Assembly: GCF_030719295.1 (NCBI RefSeq)
Contig: NZ_CP120998.1
Location: forward strand, 265,813-329,812
Reading direction: 5' to 3'
DNA from: Streptomyces sp. Mut1
GTDB lineage: Bacteria; Actinomycetota; Actinomycetes; Streptomycetales; Streptomycetaceae
Length of the DNA stretch: 64,000 nucleotides
Position 1 is the first letter of the stretch; every line of letters begins with the position of its first letter. The position numbers and the translations under genes are program-made. Of this stretch, positions 52,521-60,968 are shown piece after piece. Below the pieces are notes generated by a model, which worked only from the letters and a program-made list of their open reading frames with translations, searched no databases and was not told the DNA's origin.

Positions 52521-53755
52521 GAGATCTCCCGTGCGAGTGCGCGCATGCCGACCGCCTGGTCACAGCGGGGTGAGTACGCGAGCAGGGGCTGCTTCACACG
52601 TACCGCCTCCTTCTGCTCCTTCAGGTCTCCGATGACTCCGACGACCCGGGGGTCCTTGATGTCCATCCAGGAGCTGAGGGAGGAGGTGGCGATGTAGCCG
52701 CGGCGTGCGTCGTAGTGGTTGACGACGATGCCGAGGTAGTCGAGTTCGAGGTGCATGTCGTTGCGGAGGTCCTCGATCTGCGAGGTGAGGAGCCCGTAGG
52801 CGTCGGCGGAGCTGTCCTCGGCCTGGACGACGACGAGGACACCGGAGTTGCCCGGGGCCTCGCCCTGCCGGCGGCGCCCGTAGTACGCGGCGGCGTCCAT
52901 GCTGAGCCCGAGGCTCGGCGGGCAGTCGATGATCACGGCGTCGTAGTCCCCCTCGATCGCCGACAGGGCCCGTTCCAGCGCCGCCTCGCGCGCCCGGACC
53001 GCGGAGAGCTTGACGTCGAGGAGGAAGGCGTCGGTGCAGGCGGGCAGCAGATGGAGCCGGTCGCCGAAGCGGGGGTCCTCCACCGGTACGACGAGATCGG
53101 CGAGCCGGCCCATCGCCTCACCGGCCATGTGCTTGGTGAGGCTGTCGCCCTCGATGGGCAGCGGCTGGTGGCCGAGCTGCTTGGTGAGGTGGCACTGCGG
53201 GTCGAAGTCGACGAGGAGAACACGCAGCCCGAGCCCGGGAAGGTCCTCGTGGTCGAGAGACGAACTCTCCTCGCCCCCGAAGAGCGCCGCCGCGAAGTGC
53301 TTGGAGATGCGGACGGGGTGGAGCGCGTCGGCATCCTCGGCAAGCGCTTCGCCGGTACCGGCGGCGATGGCGGTCTTGCCCACGCCGCCCTTCTGGTTGC
53401 AGGTGATGATGCGCTTGGGGTGCTCCGGTCGTACGGCGGTGGGCGCGGGGTTCGTCTCCAGCCACATGACGACCGACTGGGCGAGCCCCTGAATGAGCGA
53501 CACCCCGCGGGAGGCGCAGTCGGTGCGGAACTCCTCCCACTGCCCGTCGGGGAGAAAGGTGGCGAAGGATTTGGCACCGGCCGTGTCGACGGAGGACAGG
53601 TTGGAGCCGAGCCGCCGCCAGGCCCTGATGCCGGCTTCGACGGCGTGCTGGATGTCGACGTTGTGCTGGGCGGCCCGGATCTTCAGATCCTGCTGCAACA
53701 CCGAGGGCAGCTTGGAGACGACCTTCTCGCGGTCGCCGGGGGAGGGCGAAGTCAT
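52517..53755 (-). CDS. parA: ParA partition ATPase, module 2
   Basis: 412 residues. Deviant Walker A TCNQKGGVGKTAIAAG near residue 125, LLVDFDPQCHLTKQLG (A'), and AVIIDCPPSLGLSMDAAAYY (B). The ~110-residue N-terminal extension contains helices (LPSVLQQDLKIRAAQHNVDI) that could bind the promoter, as in type Ia ParA proteins. An insertion between motifs A and A' (LFGGEESSSLDHEDLPG) enlarges it. The ATG at 53755 is preferred (AGGTGA upstream) over a far upstream start at 53887. An inverted repeat with ACTAAC/GTTAGT lies just upstream at about 53767-53805 and may be the operator. Confidence 0.93.
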   Translation of the reverse strand: MTSPSPGDREKVVSKLPSVLQQDLKIRAAQHNVDIQHAVEAGIRAWRRLGSNLSSVDTAGAKSFATFLPDGQWEEFRTDCASRGVSLIQGLAQSVVMWLETNPAPTAVRPEHPKRIITCNQKGGVGKTAIAAGTGEALAEDADALHPVRISKHFAAALFGGEESSSLDHEDLPGLGLRVLLVDFDPQCHLTKQLGHQPLPIEGDSLTKHMAGEAMGRLADLVVPVEDPRFGDRLHLLPACTDAFLLDVKLSAVRAREAALERALSAIEGDYDAVIIDCPPSLGLSMDAAAYYGRRRQGEAPGNSGVLVVVQAEDSSADAYGLLTSQIEDLRNDMHLELDYLGIVVNHYDARRGYIATSSLSSWMDIKDPRVVGVIGDLKEQKEAVRVKQPLLAYSPRCDQAVGMRALAREIS

Positions 53756-54304
53756 AGGAGTCACCTTACTAACTTTGGTGATCCTTTCCGACACCAGCAC
53801 GTTAGTTGTGTCGTTGAGGAGGTCCTCCGCGCTGGGAAAGGCGGGGCTCGCGTTCAGGAGGGCTTCCGGTACCGCGGACTCCTTCACGGAGAGGCCGAGT
53901 CGGCGATCCCCGGGGCCGGCGGTCCGGCGTACCGGATCGATTCCGATACCCGCCGTGCGCAGGGTGCGGGGCCGGGCGGCGGGGGTGTCGTTCCGGCGGC
54001 TGGTCCGAAAGCACGTGGAGCGGCACCCGGGTGGGCGACTACGCGGGTACCTCCGGCCGCTACACGAACGCGCCGAAGGGCGGCCTCACCCGGACCGGCG
54101 ACGGCGGGTTCGCCGTGACCGGGACCGGTGGCGTCGCACCGTGGGCCGGCCCGGTCGTGCTCACGGCGTGGACCCGACCGCGCTGCTGACCGGTGACCTG
54201 CTGCTGCACAGGCGCGACGCGTAGCCGGCTCGGCTATTACGCCGTAATGGCCGAGCCGCCAGAGCCGCCGCCAGAGCCGCCGCCCGTCCCGTCGGTTCGC
54301 CCCG
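53756..54304. other. par promoter and gene debris
   Basis: The first ~60 bp hold the parA promoter, with CACC...GGTG and ACTAAC...GTTAGT inverted repeats. From about 54000 to 54190 a frame reading GDYAGTSGRYTNAPKGG and TGDGGFAVTGTGG resembles part of a protein-coding gene, but it has no start and no recognisable family; I take it as a remnant. The parS-like palindrome is at 54232-54252. Confidence 0.4.
54232..54252. repeat. Candidate parS palindrome, upstream of parA
   Basis: The core ATTACGCCGTAAT (54236-54248) with GGC and GCC edges, followed by GAGCCGCC as at 51513-51531. Outside the core one position pair does not match. It shares its core and right flank with the site below parB. Confidence 0.6.
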
Positions 54305-54688
54305 TCAGTTCGCGGCGTCAGCCGTCGCGGTCAGCCCCCGCTGCGAACGCGGCGTCTTGTCGCCGACCCGCTTCGGCTCGATGGTGCTCGGGTCGACCGC
54401 TTCGCCGGGCGCGCCCTCGTGGTACGGGCCGTCGGGGTCGGCGTCGCGGTCATGGGGGAGCAGGAAGAAGACCCGGCGCAGATGGAGACCGCTGTCGGGG
54501 TCGGCCTCCGTGTGCGACTCCAGCTCCGTGTAGCCGACCATGCGGCCGTCCCGCTCGTAACGGGGCTTCCCCCGGCGACGGGTGGTCTTGTCGAGGGCCT
54601 GGCGCACGTAGTCGAGGTTGTCGGGGTTCTCCAGCCAGACCACGGCGTTCTCGTGGTGGAGGTCGCTCTCGTTCAGCAGCGAGCTCAT
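54305..54688 (-). CDS. Conserved replicon-associated small protein (module 2)
   Basis: 127 residues, homologue of the protein at 13969-14358: shared NLDYVRQALDK, RGKPRYERDGR, GYTELES and FFLLPHDRD, with a similar acidic N-terminus (MSSLLNESDLHHENAVVW). No known domain. It follows the SF3 helicase by 123 bp in the same direction, again as in module 1. The conservation of both sequence and position argues that it is part of the replication unit, perhaps a helicase accessory or copy-number factor, but that is inference. Confidence 0.75.
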   Translation of the reverse strand: MSSLLNESDLHHENAVVWLENPDNLDYVRQALDKTTRRRGKPRYERDGRMVGYTELESHTEADPDSGLHLRRVFFLLPHDRDADPDGPYHEGAPGEAVDPSTIEPKRVGDKTPRSQRGLTATADAAN

Positions 54689-54811
54689 GGCTGCAGCCCC
54701 TTTGTGTTTCGGCCGGCCGGGAGAGGGCCGGGATGGGTGTGAGCACGTTCCCTGGTGGGGGCACCGTGTTCATGGTAGGCCGAGGCGGCGGATGTGCGCC
54801 GGGCGCGTGGG

Positions 54812-56350
54812 TCAGGCATGGCCGGTCCGGGAGTCGTCGTCGGTGAGGAGCCCGAGGCCCGGGTAGTACTTCTTGCCGCTGGACTTCATCATGTCGGCGG
54901 GCGAGGCGAGGGAGAGTTCCTGGCGGACCCGGGTCGCGAACGCGCGTGCCGTCGCGGGCCGGATGCCCTCACCGGCACTGCACCAGCTGCAGTACGTCGC
55001 GTACAACAGCCCCTGCTCCACCCGGAGATCGGTGGTGTGGGTGGTGCAGCACTCGGTGAGGAAGCGGCCGATGTGGTCCTCGGTGGTGGCGTACGCGGCG
55101 GTGGCGGTTCGGACGGTGGCGGGCCCGTCGAGCGGGTCACGGGTCGCGAGATAGAGCTTGGCGCCCTCGATGAGCCACTGCAGGATGCCGGGGCCCTCGC
55201 TCTGGACCAGTTCCTTGGCGAGGTTGTCGATCTTGCGGGCGGCGGGGACGACGCGCTCGAAGGGGATGAGCCGGATCCGCCGCCAGAACGCGTGACCGCC
55301 GGTGCCGACCTCGGGGCGGTGGTTGCCGAGCAGCCAGAGCTTGTGGGTCGGGTTGAAGCTGAAGAAGTCCTGCCGCATACGACGGGCCATGATGCGGTCG
55401 CCGCCGGTCAGGAGCTTCACACGGGATTCGTCGAACTTGTCGTTCGGCTTGAGTTCGGAGCAGACGACGATGCGCCGGCCGTGGAGTTCGGTCAGCTCGG
55501 TGGAATGCTCGGAGAACTTGCCCTTCTCCATCAGGAACCCCGGCGGGGCGGCCTGCGCGTAGTCGCCGAGGATCTGCGTCATGACGTCGAGGAGGACGGA
55601 CTTGCCGTTGGCGCCGGTCCCGTAGAGAAAAGGAAGCACCTGGGCCCCGACGTCACCCGTCACGGAGTAGCCGAGGAGCAGATGGAGGAAGTGGATGGTC
55701 TCCTCGCCCTTGGCGTCGTCACCGAAGGTGTCGTGGAGGAAACGGTGCCAGCGCGGGGTGGGCGTCGCCTCGGGAGCCACACTCGTGGCACGGGAGTGCA
55801 TGTCGCCCACGGGGTCGGGCTTGTGGAGGTGCCCGGTGTGGAGGTCGACGACACCGGCAGGGGTGCACAGCGCGTACGGATCGCCGTCCAGGACATCCGG
55901 ATCCAGGGCGAGCGCGGGGGAGGCCTTGGCCTGGGTGAGCATCGCCTTGATACCGGGGGTCGACATGGAACGCCGCCGGTGGGAGCTGAGTTCCCGGTCG
56001 GTGAACTGACCGGAGGGGTCGGTCGCGGGCATCTGCTCGGCCAGATCGCCCGCCGCCCAGACAGCGGCCTTCTCACCCCCGGTGCGCTTCCAGCGGTACT
56101 GGTCCCAGTGGTACCAGCCCAGCCCCTCGACGTGGCGGAACTGGTCGCCGAACATGACCGCGAACAGCTTGGCATTGCCCCGGTCGGTCAGGAGCGAGGG
56201 CAGCCGCCCCCCGGACGGCGCCGGCTCGGGCACCGCGGAGGCGTTCTGCTGAGCGGGCAGGCCGGGTAGTCCGCCCTCCTCTTCGAGAGCGAGCATCTGC
56301 TGCGCTGCGGCAGTGGCGTCGAAGCGCGGGCTGCTGTCGGCGCTGCTCAT
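54812..56350 (-). CDS. Plasmid/phage SF3 helicase (D5/P4 type), module 2
   Basis: 512 residues. Walker A is GTGANGKSVLLDVM, preceded by HLLLGYSVTGDVGAQVLPFL; RRIVVCSELKPNDKFDES and HKLWLLGNHRPEVGTGG follow. It aligns end to end with the helicase at 14501-16045 at high identity, visible also in DNA (for example around 55285-55360 versus 14965-15045). Its ATG overlaps the prim-pol stop (ATGA), so the two act together: prim-pol makes primers and this ring helicase unwinds the origin. The module looks complete. Confidence 0.92.
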   Translation of the reverse strand: MSSADSSPRFDATAAAQQMLALEEEGGLPGLPAQQNASAVPEPAPSGGRLPSLLTDRGNAKLFAVMFGDQFRHVEGLGWYHWDQYRWKRTGGEKAAVWAAGDLAEQMPATDPSGQFTDRELSSHRRRSMSTPGIKAMLTQAKASPALALDPDVLDGDPYALCTPAGVVDLHTGHLHKPDPVGDMHSRATSVAPEATPTPRWHRFLHDTFGDDAKGEETIHFLHLLLGYSVTGDVGAQVLPFLYGTGANGKSVLLDVMTQILGDYAQAAPPGFLMEKGKFSEHSTELTELHGRRIVVCSELKPNDKFDESRVKLLTGGDRIMARRMRQDFFSFNPTHKLWLLGNHRPEVGTGGHAFWRRIRLIPFERVVPAARKIDNLAKELVQSEGPGILQWLIEGAKLYLATRDPLDGPATVRTATAAYATTEDHIGRFLTECCTTHTTDLRVEQGLLYATYCSWCSAGEGIRPATARAFATRVRQELSLASPADMMKSSGKKYYPGLGLLTDDDSRTGHA

Positions 56351-57429
56351 GGGCGTCCTTCGGGATGGAACGGGCGGGCTGCGCCGGCGGACAGGGCGGA
56401 AGCGATGACGGTGAGGCTGTGCCGGCTGCGGTGCGGCCGCGCGCGGTCGGCGGCCGCGGTCAGCAGGTCCTGTGCCTGGCTCTCGGTGAGGTGCCCGCCG
56501 GCCACCAGGCCACCGGCGGTGTAGGCGGCCCGGTTCAGCTTCTCGGTGAAGGCCGTCCCCTCGGCCGCCGCCCCGCAGGCCTCGACTTCGGCGAGCAACG
56601 GCTCCAGCAGCCGCGTGGCGCGCCGTTCGCCGCGTGCGGCCCGCACGGGCCGTGGCCGGGGCGCGGGGACCTGTACGGGGGCGGGGCGGGGCGTATGGCC
56701 GGTACGCCGGAGCTCGGCGGCGAGCCAGTCGGGCAGGGGCGCGGGGAGACGGGCCGCGCCGACCGGGGTGTAGGTGCCGGCGGGGGTGCGGGTGGCCGGG
56801 GTCACGATGTAGCCGCCGACGGCACGGACATCGACCTGCCAGGCCAGGGCGACCTTGGGGCTGGACCCGACCGACGACCGGTAGCTCGGCCCGTCGCGAT
56901 CGGTGCGGTACCAGACGTGGAGGCCTCCGGAGGGCGTACGGACGCGGAGCGTCGACGCGTCGTCCGCCGGACTCGGCCGGCCGCGCAGCGCCGCGAGGAG
57001 GGCCAGGGTGTCGAACCCGGAGGCCAGGCCCGCCAGGTTGACGCTCTCGTGGATGGGGATGCCGGGCAGGAGCCGGTCGCGGTGCGGGACTTCGGCACTG
57101 TGGGCGTCGACGTCCAGTACGACGAGCCCGGCCGGGCCGCACGAGACCCCGACCCCCAGCGCGGGGTTGACGCCCCACCAGGCCGCCAGCAGCTCCGGGT
57201 CCGTGGTCGCCGCGTGAAAGCCGTGACACCACTTGCCCGCCGGAAGACAGGGGCAGTCGGCCGGACGGTGGTGGTCCTTGCGGCAGGCCGGACAGTTGCC
57301 CGCGGGAGTCTTGCGGCCGGCGGCCAGCGGATGGACCGGCCAGCCGTGGCCCGCACACCAACGGGCCATGTCGAAGGGACTCGTGGTTCCCGCCGCACGC
57401 GGGCCACTGGTCTCGCTTTGACGCGGCAC
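56347..57429 (-). CDS. Bifunctional DNA primase/polymerase (prim-pol)
   Basis: 360 residues from the GTG at 57429 (AAGGAC upstream); an in-frame start at 57540 lies in repeat DNA and is less likely. A probable zinc ribbon is C-P-A-C...DCPC at about 45-60. The archaeo-eukaryotic-primase-like catalytic region includes GVGVSCGPAGLVVLDVDAHS (metal-binding DxD) and TPSGGLHVWYRTD (the HxW-type nucleotide-binding strand); VRAVGGYIVTPATRTPAGTY follows. Such proteins prime and copy plasmid or phage replicons. The C-terminal 120 residues are helical. It is coupled to the helicase and next to the repeat-rich origin candidate. Confidence 0.88.
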   Translation of the reverse strand: MPRQSETSGPRAAGTTSPFDMARWCAGHGWPVHPLAAGRKTPAGNCPACRKDHHRPADCPCLPAGKWCHGFHAATTDPELLAAWWGVNPALGVGVSCGPAGLVVLDVDAHSAEVPHRDRLLPGIPIHESVNLAGLASGFDTLALLAALRGRPSPADDASTLRVRTPSGGLHVWYRTDRDGPSYRSSVGSSPKVALAWQVDVRAVGGYIVTPATRTPAGTYTPVGAARLPAPLPDWLAAELRRTGHTPRPAPVQVPAPRPRPVRAARGERRATRLLEPLLAEVEACGAAAEGTAFTEKLNRAAYTAGGLVAGGHLTESQAQDLLTAAADRARPHRSRHSLTVIASALSAGAARPFHPEGRP

Positions 57430-58119
57430 GCTGATTCGTCCTTGCCGAGGGCCAACAGGTTGTTTCAGTCCCTGGAAGAAAGACCAGGTCACAGCGTTTC
57501 CGCTGCGAGACAGAGGGACTGAAGGGACTGAGTTTTCCAATCGGGTCAGAGCCTACAACAGCAGCCTCCGCGCACGTGGGACTGTTTCCTTCCGCGAGTC
57601 CCTTCAGTCCCTTGACCACCTGCGGGAGTTGCGCCGCACCGCCGCCGGAACCCGACGCGGCGGCCGGCGAGCAGGCCGGGCGTGTCGGCCGTCGCACCCC
57701 GGACGCGAAGCGAGGGACCGAAGAGGGACGGAAGAGGGACCGAAGGGACTGGACCCTTTCGGTCCCTCTTCGGTCCCTCCAACAAAACCGCAGGTCACAG
57801 CGTTTTACGGGATAAAGCGAGGGACTGAAGGGACTGAGAGTCAGTAGTTATGAACGGCTCAGGAGTACAGGGGGTAAATAAGGGGAGAATAGGGTGGTTT
57901 GTCTCGCGTGCGCGCATACACGCGCACGCATAATGACTGGAACAGGGAAGTTGAGTCCCTTCAGTCCCTTCGGACCCTCTCCAGCACCCACTCCAAGCCT
58001 CTGACCTGGCCTTTTCTCAGAGGGACCGAAAAGGGACCGAAGCAAGAGGGACCGAAGGCCCACCAACGCCCGACAACAGAACCGCCCGCCGCCCGCCCCG
58101 CCGGACCCGGTGGAGAGGG
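57430..58119. repeat. Repeat-rich origin candidate (module 2)
   Basis: No gene. The word GAGGGACTGAAGGGACTGAG occurs at 57513-57532 and 57819-57838, and its inverted form (tcccttcagtccctt) at about 57598-57612 and 57955-57969, making two nested inverted repeats. CAGGTCACAGCGTTT precedes both direct copies (57485-57499, 57791-57805), so the whole unit is repeated with a 306-bp period. The loop at about 57840-57950 is AT-richer and includes a CGTGCGCGCATACACGCGCACG-like alternating stretch. The shared word AAAACCGCAGGTCA links it to the inverted repeat of module 1. Further GGGACCGAA iterations lie at 57717-57780 and 58020-58055. Confidence 0.65.
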
Positions 58120-59115
58120 CTAGAAAGCCGCCGTCCTGTCCTCGCTGCGAGGGTCGACCACTTGGTGCTCGGCGTACAGACCCGCCCGCGCCGCCCGCCG
58201 CCAGGGGCGCGCGTAGGCAACCGCCTCGACGGCCGCCTCTGAACCGTCGTCAAGGTCCACGACGGCCACCGACGGCGAGCCCCCCGCAGGGCATTGCGCA
58301 AGCCAGTCACCGTTGGGGGCGACGATCCCTGACCGCGTGGCGGCACTGTCCTGTACGGGCACAGCCAGACTGACCCAGTAACTGTTGACCGCGGCGTGCC
58401 CCTGAGCCTGCGCGGCGGTGTTGCCGAGAGTGCCGCCGGTGGAGAACAGGACGCAGTCGGCATCCAGCCTCTCGTACTCCGCGAACAACTCCGGATAGTG
58501 GATCTCCATACCGAGCAGGCACCCGAACCGCACACCATCGACGTCAAAGGTGACAGGCGCCCTGCCCGGCGAGTACATGTACGAGACCTTCGTCTTCGAC
58601 AACAGGCGCTCGTCGTAACGCGTGACGACCTCGCCCCGATCGGAGACGACGTAGAGGCTGTTGTGCGGGCGGTGCGGACCGGTCAGACGATGCACCGACG
58701 AGACCACCGACCACAACCCCAGCTCACGGGCGGTCTCGGCGATCGCGGCCAACTCCGACCGGAGCACGGACCATTGGCACCGCTCCCAGTCCGCCGGACC
58801 CACCGCACCGGGGCCGGCGACAGACATGACCCGCTTGTCGGGAAAGCAGATCGCCCCCTCAGGGAAATGCACGACCCGCGCCCCCTGCCCGGCGGCCTCA
58901 CGCATCAGAGCACGGACCCCACGCCCGCTCTCACGCAGCGCCTCCGCGTCCCCGGGATCATTGCGCACGAGGGACTGCGCCACGGCGAGCCGTACGCTCC
59001 CCGGCGCACTCTCCGACGGAGCCGCCCGGAAATGCCGCAGGGCGGACGTATAGGACTCACCGGTCTTCGCGGAGCGGGCCCGCACCTGGTGCTTGAAATT
59101 CCTACGCGAGGTCAT
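58120..59115 (-). CDS. Nitrilase-superfamily fold protein without the catalytic cysteine
   Basis: 331 residues. Residues about 40-330 are a carbon-nitrogen hydrolase fold: VRLAVAQSL, the catalytic Glu region VVHFPEGAICFP, the Lys region DERLLSKTKVSYMY and FGCLLGMEIHYPELFAEY. In active enzymes the last block reads L-I-C-Y-D/E; here the Cys position is Gly (LLGME), with a Cys three residues earlier. It is therefore probably inactive as an amidase or uses different chemistry. The N-terminal ~33 residues (TSRRNFKHQVRARSAKTGES) are a basic segment seen at the start of various actinobacterial proteins. The ATG is at 59115. It faces the module 2 origin. Confidence 0.75.
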   Translation of the reverse strand: MTSRRNFKHQVRARSAKTGESYTSALRHFRAAPSESAPGSVRLAVAQSLVRNDPGDAEALRESGRGVRALMREAAGQGARVVHFPEGAICFPDKRVMSVAGPGAVGPADWERCQWSVLRSELAAIAETARELGLWSVVSSVHRLTGPHRPHNSLYVVSDRGEVVTRYDERLLSKTKVSYMYSPGRAPVTFDVDGVRFGCLLGMEIHYPELFAEYERLDADCVLFSTGGTLGNTAAQAQGHAAVNSYWVSLAVPVQDSAATRSGIVAPNGDWLAQCPAGGSPSVAVVDLDDGSEAAVEAVAYARPWRRAARAGLYAEHQVVDPRSEDRTAAF

Positions 59116-59521
59116 TCGCTGCCTTCCACGCCCGGAGCGACGGCCCCCCAGCAGCGCCGCCCGAGGCGATCGGGCTGCACGAACGACCTGAGACACTGGT
59201 CCCTTTGCCTCCGACAGGAGACCGCGCTGGGGACGGTCACGGGAGGTTCGGCGTAGGCCACGCAGTCCAACATCCTGCCGCCGCCCACAGCCCCCGTCAA
59301 CCACCAACGGCCCGCGCTCCAGATGATGTGATCGCTGGTCCGGAACCGTGTTCACTCTCGATGAGGTGCGCCGGATCATGGACCGTCAGCGACAGACCGG
59401 CGAACCAGAGGGCGACTACTGGTGGTGTTGGGACGGCCTCATCGTGCGCGATGGGTGTGCCATCGATGGTCAAGGTCATCGACGGATTCGTCGCCGCAAA
59501 TGAGCACGGGACAGTCCTTCG
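59116..59521. other. Intergenic stretch with only a doubtful short ORF
   Basis: A 51-codon frame on the plus strand (59348-59503, GTG start, VFTLDEVRRIMDRQRQTGEP with YWWCWDGLIVRDG) looks protein-like but has no ribosome site and no family. It may be a fragment. Nothing else was recognised. Confidence 0.3.
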
Positions 59522-59768
59522 TCACGTGGGGCCCGTCTTCGCGCGGTGCACGGTTCCCTCGGAGTCGGCGAGCAGCTTGATGACGCCGGTGAGGTCGACG
59601 GAGACGCACCGAATCGCTCAGACGTGAGCACGCCTGCGCAGCGCACGCGAAGTACACGCTGTCCGCTCGGCGGGCGACCTCGTACGCGCCCTTCATCGCC
59701 TCGAAGGCTGCCACCACAGGCAGGGCGGCGTTCTCGTACGCCCTGCCGTCGTGGACGGGCGCCGCCAT
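59522..59768 (-). pseudogene. Small gene with a probable frameshift
   Basis: It starts at the ATG at 59768 as MAAPVHDGRAYENAALPVVA, AFEAMKGAYEVARRADSVYF, then about 59610 the sensible frame changes to AIRCVSVDLTGVIKLLADSE and EGTVHRAKTGPT with a stop at 59522. The second part sits in a frame closed by TGA just before it, so a 1-nt indel is needed. The family is not recognised. It follows the broken lipoprotein gene on the same strand. Confidence 0.45.
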
Positions 59769-59782
59769 CCGGCTCGGTTCCG

Positions 59783-60344
59783 TCAGTTGGAGGATGCGGT
59801 GTCCTCGGCTGCCTGGACCTTCGTGACGCAGGAATCTTCGAAGGCGCTCAGACTGAGCGTTCGGCTGAGGGAGGACCCGCGGTAGTCCATGACTACGGTC
59901 CAGCCGCGCTTTTTGAACACCGCCCGCACTACGGCGACGGTGTCGTCCGGTGCCTCGTACTCATCGCGTTCCTTGGCCTCTGTCCACCCACCGGTCAACG
60001 CGGCCGCCACGGCTCTGGCCCTGTCCACGTTCAGCGTGGAGGCGGCTTTGGCCACCCCCTTGTAGTCGACGAAGCACGCAGCCAGCGGGTTGTCGGACGT
60101 CTCCGATCTCGAAGCCACTCCTGGATGGTTCGGCGGCGCCCCGACGTCCTTGGTGATGCCGTCGAGCACCAGGCGCATCTTGGCTCTGGTGATCGGACCG
60201 GAGTCTTCCGGCCTCGGTGCAACCGGGGCGGAGGCAGCTGCGGGCGTCCTGTTCCCATTCCTATCGGAACGGTCGCCCCCCGCAGCCGGCCACCCCGATC
60301 GTCATTGCAGCCGTACAGACGACAACCCACCCCACCCTGTTCAC
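59783..60344 (-). pseudogene. Lipoprotein gene interrupted by a G-run frameshift
   Basis: The GTG at 60344 (after GAAGGA) starts a good signal peptide VNRVGWVVVCTAAMTIGVAG with lipobox GVAGC. A run of six C on the plus strand (60276-60281) then shifts the frame to an early stop; with five, the frame continues into an Ala/Pro linker and the domain MRLVLDGITKDVGAPPNHPG ... GWTVVMDYRGSSLSRTLSLS, ending at 59783. The intact product would be a ~185-residue surface lipoprotein of unknown role. Either a sequence error or a genuine off-state at a homopolymer. The downstream part alone could start at 60178. Confidence 0.65.
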
Positions 60345-60555
60345 ACGCGTTCCTTCAGCGCACGAGAGCCGAACACCCCATATGAGGAGAGGAGTGTGAC
60401 ACGAGGCGCCGACGCCGTATGGCTGTCCGGGATCGTGCCCCCGTGGTGGACGAGCGGGCAGACCTCCGTGTGCATGGACCTGTCCGGCTGGATGCCCCTG
60501 GTGACCAGGGGCAGGTTCCCCTGTGCACAGCCGCGGTGACCACAGCGATCGCCAG

Positions 60556-60888
60556 CTATTGCGCCCGCCGCGCCGAGCAGCTGCGCGGCTCCTCCGGCCC
60601 TTTCGCGGGTTGTATCAAGGGCGGGCACCAAGTCACCCACCGGATACCGGGGCTTGTGCCCCAGTGTGTGGGGGTCCGGGGGTGTCTGAGCTGGATTCGT
60701 ATGTTTTCGTCGAGCGTTTTGAGGTATGTGGTCCTGGTGGGGGAGGGGGTGGTGAATGGGTGGTGGCTGAGGTCCTTGGTGTCATGAACGAGAACGCCGC
60801 CGGCTGCCCGGGCGGCCTCCACGCAGGCGTCCTCGAATTCGGTGCTGTAGCTGCTCTTATGCCAGCAGTTCATGAGTGGGAGCGTCAT
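60556..60888 (-). CDS. DUF397-family protein with an extended C-terminus
   Basis: 110 residues from the ATG at 60888 (GGAGG upstream). The core NCWHKSSYSTEFEDACVEAA with GGVLVHDTKD is a typical DUF397 domain, small proteins that act with XRE-type regulators in actinomycete development (BldB/WhiJ-like systems). After about residue 45 the sequence (HHPFTTPSPTRTTYLKTLDE) departs from the family, and the tail is longer than usual, suggesting a changed frame or fusion. No XRE partner is present upstream. Confidence 0.7.
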   Translation of the reverse strand: MTLPLMNCWHKSSYSTEFEDACVEAARAAGGVLVHDTKDLSHHPFTTPSPTRTTYLKTLDENIRIQLRHPRTPTHWGTSPGIRWVTWCPPLIQPAKGPEEPRSCSARRAQ

Positions 60889-60968
60889 GATGATCCTCCT
60901 GGTCGTAACGAGAGTGCAGAGTCGGATGCCTTGGGGCGTTGATTCTGCGGGGTAGGGGGGAGAGGGAC

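Noticed and set aside
57430..58119. CRISPR array
   Set aside because: Repeats occur in both orientations and at irregular spacing, share sequence with the other module, and there are no cas genes.
59348..59503. 51-codon plus-strand gene
   Set aside because: Protein-like sequence but no ribosome site, no homologue recognised and surrounded by broken genes; mentioned only in the intergenic entry.
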